Source of the DNA: Gemmatimonadota bacterium
Lineage (GTDB): Bacteria > Gemmatimonadota > Gemmatimonadetes > Longimicrobiales > Gaopeijiaceae
Reading direction: 5' to 3'
DNA: 35,941 nt
Assembly (NCBI GenBank): GCA_028874995.1
Contig: JAPPGM010000053.1
Span: 1 to 35,941 of the forward strand
Shown: piece by piece, positions 1-7,196 of the stretch
Layout: each line of letters starts with the position of its first letter
How positions within the stretch are numbered: position 1 is the first letter of the stretch
The notes under the pieces: model-generated
What the model was told of the DNA's origin: nothing
Database searches by the model: none
The model's input: the letters and a program-made list of their open reading frames with translations, nothing else
Translations under genes and position numbers: made by a program

Positions 1-55
1 CTGGATGCATCGCCGCTCGAATGCCGTGGGGGTTTTTTCCACGGGCTCCTAGCCC
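1..55. repeat. Terminal inverted repeat, left copy (55 bp)
   Basis: The first 55 bases are the exact reverse complement of the last 55 bases (35887-35941); identity stops at base 56. The repeat contains an imperfect hairpin core, with CCGTGG and CCACGG flanking a G/T-rich loop. An exact 55-bp match equals a common assembler k-mer size, so this is best read as the point where the contig meets a dispersed repeat such as an insertion-sequence end or REP-like element. No gene lies in 1-158. Confidence 0.9.
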
Positions 56-158
56 GTTTCCGTCCGCCGGCTGGTCCGTGCCCGGCACCACGCGAGCACC
101 GAGGCCGTCAGTAGCCGCCTCATCTGGCTAGATTGCCGACGCATCAGCCCGCCGCCGG

Positions 159-1487
159 CTACGACAGAAACCTCATCACGCAGAGCGCCACCGCGCGCGC
201 GCCCTCCACCAGCTCCCGCACCCGGATCGACTCGTTCTCGCGGTGAGCCTCGCGCAGGTCGCCCGGTCCGAAGAGGATCCCCGGAGTTTCCCCGGTGTTG
301 ACCAGGTGGCGCAGGTCGGAGCCGTACGGCACGCCGACGACCTCACCGGCACCCACCTCCAGGTCGCGGGCCGCGCCCCGGGCCACCCGCACGATCGCGG
401 CGTCGTCCGGAGTCTCGCAGGGAGCGAACTGCCCACCCCACCACTCCACCCGCGCCGGGTTGTCGCACAGGAAGTCATCACGCGCGCAAGACGCCGCCAC
501 CCGCGCTTCCAGCGCCTGCCGCGCCGCGACCACGTCCTCCCGCACACCCACCCCGAACCTCCCCTCCACCCGGATCGATTCCGGCACCGTCGAGGCCCAC
601 TCCCCACCCCGCACGGTCCCCACACAGATCGGATACGGCACCCGAAGGTGTTCCAGTCGCGGGTCGTCCACTCCCCGGTTGCGCTCCCGCTCGAAGTCGA
701 CCAGATCCCGGTACAACAGCATGAACTTCTCCAGCGCACTCACCCCTTCGTGGCGAAGCGCACCGTGCGCGGCGCGCCCGGGCACCGTCAGGCGAAAGTT
801 GAGCGCACCGGCCTGGGCCGTCGCGACCGACAGCCCCGTGGGCTCCAGCACGATGGCCCCGTCGCCCGCATGTCCGCGCAGCACTGAAGCCAGCGTGCCG
901 AGCCCGCCGTCCTCCTCCCCGACGACGCTCTGGAAGAGCAGCGATCCCCGCAGCGAAGCCCCGCTCGCCAGTATCGCCCTGACCCCGGCCAGTCCGGCCA
1001 CGAGCGGGCCCTTCATGTCCACCACTCCGCGGCCATGGACGCGATCGCCCTGTCGCACCATCTCGAATGGCGGCGTGGTCCAGCGCGAGCGGTCCCCCGG
1101 CGGCACCACATCGACGTGTCCGTTCAGAACGAGCGTGCGTCCCCCGTCCCGCCAGCGGGCCCTCCCGACCACACCCAGCGGATCCCGCCGCTCGATCTCG
1201 GTCGTGTAGTCCGGGTGCCGGGCGAGCCGGGTCTCGTCGATCTCCCAGATGTCGACATCCATCCCCAGCCCGTCCATGACGGTGGCCACATACTCCTGCG
1301 CACCGCGTTCCCGCCCCTCCCAGCTCGGGATCGCGATCAGCCCGGAGAGCGTCTCGAGCAGCCACGACTCGTCGATGGCGCCGAGCACTTCGGCTTCGAA
1401 TCCGTCCACGAACCGGTTGGCGAGGCACACTGTCTCAGAGGACGGGTCCACGCCCCTCTTCCCGCGTCTTCTCGTCGAAGCCGGCAT
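159..1487 (-). CDS. M20 family metallopeptidase (ArgE/DapE/ACY1-like)
   Basis: Zinc-dependent hydrolase of the M20 group, which removes acyl groups or terminal residues from small peptides and N-acyl amino acids in the cytoplasm. Visible motifs are the metal-binding LVLNGHVDVVPPG, the bridging aspartate in GRGVVDMKGPLVAG, and the catalytic glutamate in GEEDGG; a further conserved His lies near the C-terminus (EAHRENESIR). No signal peptide is seen. I place the start at the ATG at 1487 because AAGGA lies just upstream and the protein then begins MPASTRRRGKRG; an in-frame ATG at 1556 has no ribosome-binding site. That gives 442 residues, normal for the family. It is divergent from the PadR gene, and the two share an AT-rich palindromic intergenic region. 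The exact substrate cannot be read; acetylornithine deacetylase-like is a family label, not a demonstrated role. Confidence 0.88.
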   Translation of the reverse strand: MPASTRRRGKRGVDPSSETVCLANRFVDGFEAEVLGAIDESWLLETLSGLIAIPSWEGRERGAQEYVATVMDGLGMDVDIWEIDETRLARHPDYTTEIERRDPLGVVGRARWRDGGRTLVLNGHVDVVPPGDRSRWTTPPFEMVRQGDRVHGRGVVDMKGPLVAGLAGVRAILASGASLRGSLLFQSVVGEEDGGLGTLASVLRGHAGDGAIVLEPTGLSVATAQAGALNFRLTVPGRAAHGALRHEGVSALEKFMLLYRDLVDFERERNRGVDDPRLEHLRVPYPICVGTVRGGEWASTVPESIRVEGRFGVGVREDVVAARQALEARVAASCARDDFLCDNPARVEWWGGQFAPCETPDDAAIVRVARGAARDLEVGAGEVVGVPYGSDLRHLVNTGETPGILFGPGDLREAHRENESIRVRELVEGARAVALCVMRFLS

Positions 1488-1575
1488 CCGTTCCTTCCGT
1501 TTCACCGTCGCCGGACCGCTACGCTCACCGGTTCCCACTCCCCCTCTCTTCCCCATTCTGAAACTTTCGCGATAT

Positions 1576-1591
1576 TATATCGATATATCGA
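1576..1591. promoter_or_regulatory. Overlapping AT-rich palindromes, candidate PadR operator
   Basis: Two perfect 12-bp palindromes overlap in this GC-rich genome: TATATCGATATA at 1576-1587 and TCGATATATCGA at 1580-1591. They lie between the divergent M20 peptidase and PadR genes, about 90 bp upstream of each chosen start. PadR proteins commonly bind AT-rich palindromes near their own promoters, so autoregulation is the simplest reading. Binding itself is inferred. Confidence 0.55.
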
Positions 1592-1682
1592 ATAACAACG
1601 CTTCCGATCCCGTACTGGTTGGCAGCACCCCTTGCCGGATCCCTCATCTCCAACAGCCAAGACAAACGGAGGACCCCCCAAG

Positions 1683-2345
1683 ATGAGATTCGACGATCTT
1701 TTCGACCTGGACAACTTTCCCTGGCCCTTCGGCTCCGGCGGTCCGCCCTGGCAGCGCCGCCAACGGCCGCAACGAACCCGCTGGAAGTGGTTCGAGCGAG
1801 GCGACCTCAAGTTCGCCATCCTGGGGCTGATCGAGGAGAAGCCCATGCACGGCTACGAGGTCATGCAGGCGCTGGAGGACCAGTCCGCCGGATGTTACAA
1901 GGCCAGCCCCGGGTCCGTCTACCCCACCCTCCAGCTCCTTGAAGACCAGGGACTTCTGAGTTCGCGCGACCACGGCGGCAAGAAGATCTATTCGATCACC
2001 GACGACGGCCGCGCCTACCTGGACGAGAACCGCGACCACGTGAACCGCATCTTTGAACGCGTTTCGCGGTTCAGCGACCGCATCTTCGGCCGCGACATGG
2101 CCGAGCTGTCCCGGAAGTTCTCCCATCTGGCGCGGACCACCTTCCAGAGCGCCCTCGGCTGGATCGAGGACGAGCAGCTCTTCAAGGACATGAAGGAGGT
2201 CCTCGACAGGGCGGTGAAGGACATGGACACCGCATGGGACGAGGCCCGCGAGCGCTGGCGCGCCGCGAAGGCGGAGAGACGAAGCGCCACAGGGGACGGC
2301 GCCCCGTCGGAGGAAGCAGAACCGGCCAAGGCAGAGGAGGATTAG
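1683..2345 (+). CDS. PadR family transcriptional regulator
   Basis: Winged-helix DNA-binding regulator of 220 residues. The PadR N-terminal domain spans about residues 43-115: it begins LKFAILGLIEEKPMHGYEVM and contains the typical GSVYPTLQLLEDQGLL recognition region followed by the KKIYSITDDGRAYL wing. The C-terminal part is charged and helical, ending in a Glu/Ala/Lys-rich tail, consistent with PadR dimerisation helices. A Phe/Asp/Trp/Pro-rich N-terminal extension of about 40 residues precedes the domain, as in many PadR proteins of this kind. The ATG at 1683 is chosen because GGAGGA (1668-1673) sits nine bases upstream; an earlier in-frame start at 1632 lacks one. No same-strand gene follows, so its targets may be its own promoter and the divergent peptidase, or distant genes. 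Confidence 0.9.
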   Translation: MRFDDLFDLDNFPWPFGSGGPPWQRRQRPQRTRWKWFERGDLKFAILGLIEEKPMHGYEVMQALEDQSAGCYKASPGSVYPTLQLLEDQGLLSSRDHGGKKIYSITDDGRAYLDENRDHVNRIFERVSRFSDRIFGRDMAELSRKFSHLARTTFQSALGWIEDEQLFKDMKEVLDRAVKDMDTAWDEARERWRAAKAERRSATGDGAPSEEAEPAKAEED

Positions 2346-2386
2346 GGGCCCGCGGAGAAAGCCCGGGGGACCGGCTTCGCGATCAC

Positions 2387-3268
2387 TCAGCGGGCCGAAT
2401 CCCCCGCGTCCCCTCCCTCCCGCCACAGGTGCCGCATGTATCGCTCCGGCGCCTGCAGGAACGCCTTGACGAGCTGAACGCCTTCGAGGGCGTCGTACGC
2501 CACCTCCCGGAGCGGCGATTCGTCGAAGTTGTAGATCGTCGCTCCGGGGACCGCCATCAGCACGGGCGAATGGGTCGCGATGATGAATTGACCCCCCTCC
2601 GCGACCATCTCCCTCATCATCGCGACGAATCCCAGCTGGCTCTGTGCCGACAGCGCCGCCTCCGGCTCGTCCAGGAGGTACAGGCCCTCCGGGACGAAAC
2701 GGCCCCGGAAGAGGCGCAGGAAGCTCTCACCGTGCGAATTCGCGTCCAGATTGCGGCCGTAGGTGGCCTCCATCGCGCCCAGCGACGCGGCGGCGGGCCC
2801 CATCGCGAGCCGCTTCGCGAGTTCGGACCGCCCCTCGTATTCCCGCTCCACCTGCTCGATCCGCGCCTCCATCTCCGCCCTGTCGCGTTGCAGCCGGTGC
2901 ACGAAGCCGAAGAAGTCCTCCGCCCGCAGGAAGAACCCGCGGTGCGCCCGCCTCCGCCACACCGTCCTCAGCAACCCGGCCAGCCTGCGCTGGCTGACCA
3001 GCGAGTCGTCCGTCGAAGCGTCGGCCCTGCCCACCGCCGGGAGATCCGTCGCGATCGCGAGGGCCTCGAGCAGCGTCGACTTGCCGGAGCCGTTCTCGCC
3101 GGCGAAGAAGGTGACCGGACCCGGCAGTCCGATCTCGTGGAGACCCTGCAGCGCGGGGATGTTGAAGGGGAAGCGGTCGCGGTCGGGGGCGGGGGGTGTG
3201 GCGAGGCGTACGGCGGTGAGTCGTGGGTGGCGCAGGTGGGACTCGGGATCCCAGGCGTCAGCGGGCAT
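2387..3268 (-). CDS. AAA family ATPase, COG3910-type (ABC/SMC-like fold)
   Basis: Soluble P-loop ATPase of 293 residues. In order it shows a Walker A (FFAGENGSGKSTLLEA), a lid with GFFLRAEDFFGF, an ABC-like signature (SHGESFLRLF), a Walker B with catalytic Glu (LYLLDEPEAALS), and the switch region QFIIATHSPVLMAVP followed by IYNFD. The closing PERYMRHL segment is typical of this family of predicted ATPases. The family lacks a well-defined role; members often stand alone. The ATG at 3268 follows GAGGAA and lies 25 bases after the stop of the upstream lipoprotein gene. The in-frame extension to 3397 would overlap that gene by about 100 bases and reads as unrelated sequence. A helical insert of about 50 residues, rich in Arg and Glu (RDRAEMEARIEQVEREYEG), lies between the lid and the signature and may form a short coiled coil. 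Confidence 0.85.
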   Translation of the reverse strand: MPADAWDPESHLRHPRLTAVRLATPPAPDRDRFPFNIPALQGLHEIGLPGPVTFFAGENGSGKSTLLEALAIATDLPAVGRADASTDDSLVSQRRLAGLLRTVWRRRAHRGFFLRAEDFFGFVHRLQRDRAEMEARIEQVEREYEGRSELAKRLAMGPAAASLGAMEATYGRNLDANSHGESFLRLFRGRFVPEGLYLLDEPEAALSAQSQLGFVAMMREMVAEGGQFIIATHSPVLMAVPGATIYNFDESPLREVAYDALEGVQLVKAFLQAPERYMRHLWREGGDAGDSAR

Positions 3269-3293
3269 TTCCTCGATGGGCCTTTCGCAGGTG

Positions 3294-4409
3294 TCAGGGG
3301 TCTCGGCGGTCCAGGCCGAGCGCCGGGAAGACCGGTTGTGCCGTGAGATCCTGGAAGTCCAGATCGTAGAGTTGAATCCGCGTTCCGTCCACTTCATACC
3401 ACACCGCCAGCGCGGTCGTCCCGCTCACGAGGATCGCGGCGGCCCGCGGAACCGGAAGAACAAGCTGTCCGCCGCCGGGGCCGCGCGCGAGCAGCCGCAC
3501 GCCAGCCCACCCTTCGGGGTCGATCGGCGACAGGTAGACCAGCGCTTCGTCCCCGGCGGCGCGGAACACGAGAAACGGCGGGAAGTGTGCGGGACGATGC
3601 ACGCGGATCCCCGCGTTGCGGTTGCTCGACTTCATGTACTCGTCGGCGAACTCCTTCGGCACGGGCACCCGGTCCATCCACTCGTGGCAGATCCGTTCCA
3701 GCAGCCCCCCCTCGAAGTCGAACAGGCCGAGGCAATCCTCGCCCGTGTGACCGAAAACGAAGCCGCGCGGGTGGCCGGCGATCCTCGCGAACCCCCGATC
3801 GAACCGGACCTCGGTCACGTCCGCCGTGTCGGTGACCAGGGTACGGGCCGTGCCCGCGTGGTCGTTGACGACAACCCTCCATCTCGTCTCCACTCCGTAG
3901 CGCTCGAAGCATCGCGCCACGAAGAGCAGGCCCGCGGGGCTTGGCGCCATGTCCACGACCGCCGGCACCTCGCAGTGATCGTCGAGCACCCTGCGGTCGG
4001 CCAGGGGCGTGCCGTCGAGCCGGTAGAGGTGGATTCCCCAGCCGTCCAGCACGACGACCGTGTCCCCGTGCACCACGATCGGGCGGGCGTTGCCGCGCAG
4101 TTCGCCGGGCCCCTCACCCCTCCCGGCGAAGCTCCCCAGCCACGAACCGTCCCGGCCGATGCGGTGGACCTGGTCGGCGCGGCCGTCCAGAACGAACCAG
4201 ACGCCGTCGTGCCGGGCGGCGTCCGCGATCACCGCCACGTCCGGGTAGAGTAGCGCCCCCGCCGGGGCGGATGGCAGGCCGCCGTCGGAGATCTCCGCGC
4301 GGACATCAACCGCTTCGGCATCGGATGTCGATGGTTCATCCGGACCGGCGCAGGCAGCCAGCATCGCCAAGCTCGATGTCAGCACGCCAACAACCGGCCC
4401 GGCCCTCAC
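3294..4409 (-). CDS. 6-bladed beta-propeller lipoprotein
   Basis: Predicted lipoprotein of 371 residues in the 6-bladed beta-propeller group common in Gemmatimonadota and Bacteroidota. With a GTG start at 4409 the protein begins MRAGPVVGVLTSSLAMLAAC, a compact lipoprotein signal with the lipidated Cys at residue 20. The longer reading begins at a TTG at 4496 and would add 29 Arg-rich residues in front of the signal, so I prefer the GTG although neither has a clear ribosome-binding site. The mature part shows propeller-blade signatures such as VFVLDGRADQVHRIGRDGSWLGSFAGRGEGPGEL-like spacing, including FAGRGEGPGELRG. It probably sits at the periplasmic or outer face and binds a ligand or partner; no catalytic residues are recognised. 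It is followed after 25 bases by the COG3910-type ATPase, so the two are probably co-transcribed. Confidence 0.72.
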   Translation of the reverse strand: MRAGPVVGVLTSSLAMLAACAGPDEPSTSDAEAVDVRAEISDGGLPSAPAGALLYPDVAVIADAARHDGVWFVLDGRADQVHRIGRDGSWLGSFAGRGEGPGELRGNARPIVVHGDTVVVLDGWGIHLYRLDGTPLADRRVLDDHCEVPAVVDMAPSPAGLLFVARCFERYGVETRWRVVVNDHAGTARTLVTDTADVTEVRFDRGFARIAGHPRGFVFGHTGEDCLGLFDFEGGLLERICHEWMDRVPVPKEFADEYMKSSNRNAGIRVHRPAHFPPFLVFRAAGDEALVYLSPIDPEGWAGVRLLARGPGGGQLVLPVPRAAAILVSGTTALAVWYEVDGTRIQLYDLDFQDLTAQPVFPALGLDRRDP

Positions 4410-4500
4410 ACGCGGTGCTCGGTGGCGTGGCCCCCGTCTCGGCTTCCGCAGCTGGTCCACGGTCAGGGTCCCCGCTCGCTCGAGGGACGCGAACAAAGCA

Positions 4501-4620
4501 CCGGGCGAACGCGGGCCGCCGAGCTGGAGTCACCCATCGCGGGGGCGGGCGGACGAGCTAACGCGCGAACAGGGGCCGCCGGGCTGAAGTCCCCCCTCGT
4601 GGGGGCGGAGCGAATCGATC
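4501..4620. repeat. Two degenerate tandem 60-bp units (REP-like)
   Basis: The segments 4501-4560 and 4561-4620 align without gaps at a 60-base offset. The core (about 4505-4547 against 4565-4607) matches at most positions, sharing GCGAAC, GGGCCGCCG, GCTG, AGTC and GGGGGCGG. Each unit contains C-rich and G-rich arms that could pair. The units lie in the gap between the divergent lipoprotein and S9 peptidase genes. No regulator or coding function is evident. Confidence 0.6.
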
Positions 4621-4769
4621 TCGGTTGCATGCCTGATATGGTGCGAACACGGTGGCGCGCCCACAATCCGTACCGCCCATGAGTCCGCCTTGTTGGCGCC
4701 GGTCCACCCGCCCATAATGCCAGCAAGCGAAACCGCCCCGCACCGTCCGCTCCCCGAAGGAACCGATCA

Positions 4770-6830
4770 ATGATCAAGTCGCGCCCCCGACACCCACGTC
4801 CGACCTGGACCGCCCTGCTGCTCGCCGCCTCCCCCCTCGCGACGCCCTCGACCCCCGCCACCGCCCAGGAACCCGCCGACGCCCCTCCCGCCGAAGACCG
4901 CTGGACCCCCGGCCTCAGCATGCGCTACCTCCAGCCCTCCGGGTTGGCGATCTCCCCGGACGGCTCCCGCATCGCCTACGTGGTGCGCAAGCCCCTCATG
5001 GAAGGCGAAAAGTCCGAATACCGGAGCCACATCTGGGTGGCCGGCGCCGACGGAGGGCGACACGTCCAGTTCACCCGCGGCGAGTCGTCCGCGTCCGGCC
5101 CAGCCTTCTCGCCCGACGGCCGCTGGCTGGCCTTCACCACCTCCCGCTCGGGAAGCAACCAGATCTGGGTCCTGCCCCTGGACGGCGGCGAGGCCCACCA
5201 GGTAACGGAAGCGAAACCGGGCGTGGGACAGTACCGCTGGTCGCCCGACGGAAGCGCCTTCGCCTTCCTCATGCGCGACCCGCAGACCGAGGAGGAGGAG
5301 AAGGCCGCCAAGGAGAAGCGGGACGTGATCCTGGTGGACCAGAACTTCAAGTACGGGCACATCTACAGCGTCCCCTTCGACCCGGCGGCCACCGAAACCG
5401 CCGAGGCGACCCGCGTCACCGAGGGCGATTTCCACGTCACCAGCTTCGACCGGTCCCCCGACGGGCGGCGGTTCGTATTCGCCCACCAGGCGGACCCGCG
5501 CATCAACACCGGGCGGCTTTCCGGCGACATCGCGGTGGTGGACGCGGACGGAGGCGAGGTCACGCAACTGGTGACCGGCGCCGGAATCGAGTCATCCCCC
5601 CGCTGGTCCCCCGACGGCTCGCTGATCGCCTACGCCTCGACCGGCGGCCAGCCCGAGCCGATCGGCCTGACGGACCTCTACGTCGTCGATCCCGAGACGG
5701 GCGAGTCCCGCATGCTCCCCGAGACGCCCAACCGCAGCGTGTTCATTCTCGCGTGGTCCGCCGACTCCGACGAGGTCTTCCTGAACGAGTCCATGGGGAC
5801 GACCCGCCATGTCATTGCCGTGCCCGCCGGAGGGGGACGGATTCGCCACGTCACCGAGGGAGATGGCGTCGTGGGTTCGACCGCACTCGCGGCGCAGGCG
5901 GACAAACTGGCCATGACCTGGCAGACCTCCGACGAGCCGGCCGAGGTCTACCTGACCGGACTCGACACCTTCGCCCCCACCCCCGTCACGGCCATCAACG
6001 CCGACATCCCCCGCCCCCCCATGGGCCGCACCGAGCTGCTGTCCTGGAACGCCCCCGACGGCACGCCGGTCGAGGGACTGCTGACCTACCCCGTCGGCTA
6101 CGACGAGGGCTCCCGAGTCCCACTCATCCTGAACGTCCACGGCGGCCCCGCGGGTGTGTACTCCCAGTCCTTCACCGGGAGCCCGAGCATCTACATGATC
6201 CAGTACTTCGCGCAGGAGGGGTACGCGGTGCTGCGCCCGAACCCGCGCGGCAGCACCGGCTACGGCAAGGAGTTCCGCTACGCCAACTACATGGACTGGG
6301 GCTACGGCGACCTCTCCGACCTCCTGGCGGGCGTGGACGAGGTCATCGGGATGGGCGTCGCGCACCCCGACAGCCTGCTCCTCATGGGGTGGAGCTACGG
6401 CGGCTACATGACCTCCTTCGCGGTGACGCAGACCGACCGTTTCCGCGCCGCCTCGATGGGCGCGGGACTCCCGAACCTGATCAGCATGGTGACGACCACC
6501 GACATCGGCGACTACCTGGTCGGCCACATGGGCGAGGAGTACTTCGAGAACTACGAGGCCTACGAGCGCCACTCGGCCATCTACCACATCGGCAACGTGA
6601 CCACGCCCACCCAGGTCATCCACGGCGCCCGGGATCTGCGGGTGCCGTTCACGCAGGGGCAGGAGTTCTTCAATTCGCTGCGGCGGCTGGGTGTGGAGAC
6701 GGAGATGGTGGTGTATCCGCGCACCCCGCACGGGCCGACCGAGCCCAAGTTCCTGATGGACGTGTCGGAGCGGATTCTGACGTGGTTCGAGAAGTACCTG
6801 CGGCCTGCGAAGCCGGCGGCGGACGGGTAG
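4770..6830 (+). CDS. Secreted S9 family prolyl oligopeptidase-like serine peptidase
   Basis: Exported serine peptidase of 686 residues. A signal peptide occupies roughly residues 1-33 (hydrophobic TALLLAASPLA, likely cleavage after ATAQ). The middle forms a TolB/DPP-like beta-propeller with repeated SPDGRWLAF-type blades. The C-terminal alpha/beta-hydrolase domain carries GWSYGGYM with nucleophile Ser542; Asp622 (HGARDLRVPF) and His654 (PRTPHGPTEP) complete the triad by spacing. An HGGPAG oxyanion motif is also present. S9 enzymes of this layout cleave short peptides, usually after Pro or Ala, in the periplasm or outside the cell. It is followed convergently by a secreted D-aminoacylase-type enzyme, in line with a peptide-scavenging lifestyle. 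Substrate preference is not readable. Confidence 0.93.
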   Translation: MIKSRPRHPRPTWTALLLAASPLATPSTPATAQEPADAPPAEDRWTPGLSMRYLQPSGLAISPDGSRIAYVVRKPLMEGEKSEYRSHIWVAGADGGRHVQFTRGESSASGPAFSPDGRWLAFTTSRSGSNQIWVLPLDGGEAHQVTEAKPGVGQYRWSPDGSAFAFLMRDPQTEEEEKAAKEKRDVILVDQNFKYGHIYSVPFDPAATETAEATRVTEGDFHVTSFDRSPDGRRFVFAHQADPRINTGRLSGDIAVVDADGGEVTQLVTGAGIESSPRWSPDGSLIAYASTGGQPEPIGLTDLYVVDPETGESRMLPETPNRSVFILAWSADSDEVFLNESMGTTRHVIAVPAGGGRIRHVTEGDGVVGSTALAAQADKLAMTWQTSDEPAEVYLTGLDTFAPTPVTAINADIPRPPMGRTELLSWNAPDGTPVEGLLTYPVGYDEGSRVPLILNVHGGPAGVYSQSFTGSPSIYMIQYFAQEGYAVLRPNPRGSTGYGKEFRYANYMDWGYGDLSDLLAGVDEVIGMGVAHPDSLLLMGWSYGGYMTSFAVTQTDRFRAASMGAGLPNLISMVTTTDIGDYLVGHMGEEYFENYEAYERHSAIYHIGNVTTPTQVIHGARDLRVPFTQGQEFFNSLRRLGVETEMVVYPRTPHGPTEPKFLMDVSERILTWFEKYLRPAKPAADG

Positions 6831-6963
6831 TGGCGGTTGCCCGCGAGCGGTCCCCCCCATGGGCCGCTTCGGGCCGGAGACGCCAACACCCGCGGCCAGC
6901 TTCGCCACGAGCCGGTCCGCAAGCCCGTTCCGGGTCACCCGGAGTAAGCTCCTCCGCTTGCTC

Positions 6964-7003
6964 GTGACAGATTCCGAGACAGATTCAGGGTAGAATCTGT
7001 CAC
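6964..7003. repeat. Inverted repeat GTGACAGATTC/GAATCTGTCAC with a third half-site
   Basis: GTGACAGATTC at 6964-6974 is the exact complement of GAATCTGTCAC at 6993-7003 (11-bp arms, 18-bp spacer). A further direct copy, GACAGATTC, lies in the spacer at 6978-6986. The arrangement suits a DNA-binding protein with dimeric half-sites, or the remnant end of a mobile element. No regulator gene is adjacent. Confidence 0.75.
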
Positions 7004-7061
7004 CTGAATACGTTGCCAGTCTCTCTCAAACGGTGCGGACGGACCTCAATCGGTGTACTAT

Positions 7062-7085
7062 GACAGATTCGGCATTGAATCTGTC
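7062..7085. repeat. Second inverted repeat GACAGATTC/GAATCTGTC
   Basis: GACAGATTC at 7062-7070 and its complement GAATCTGTC at 7077-7085 are separated by 6 bp. The motif is the same as in the 6964-7003 repeat, about 60 bp away, making five half-sites in 120 bp. It could fold as a 9-bp hairpin. There is no T-run, so a plain terminator is unlikely. Confidence 0.75.
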
Positions 7086-7196
7086 CACAGAGGCGCTCGG
7101 GCAGGTGAACAACCCTCAGTCGACCTCGCAGTCCGCGCGCAAGCCTAACCCGGGCACCGGGAGCGGCGAGACGCCGGGCTGCCTGCTCGCCCGCCC

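Larger units (their letters stand above)
6831..7196. other. 366-bp intergenic region with a repeated 9-nt motif
   Basis: This gap separates the convergent S9 peptidase and D-aminoacylase genes. I see no credible gene in it. It holds five copies of GACAGATTC or its complement: three at 6966-7001 and two at 7062-7085, described separately. It may also contain the transcription terminators of both flanking genes, but no hairpin followed by a T-run is clear. Confidence 0.6.

Noticed and set aside
5592-6938. Minus-strand open frame of 448 residues opposite the S9 peptidase
   Set aside because: Composition is Val/Gly/His/Arg-rich and frame-shadow-like; the sense strand has a full catalytic triad.
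6964-7085. CRISPR array
   Set aside because: The repeated unit is only 9 bases, in both orientations and with irregular spacing; no cas genes are present.
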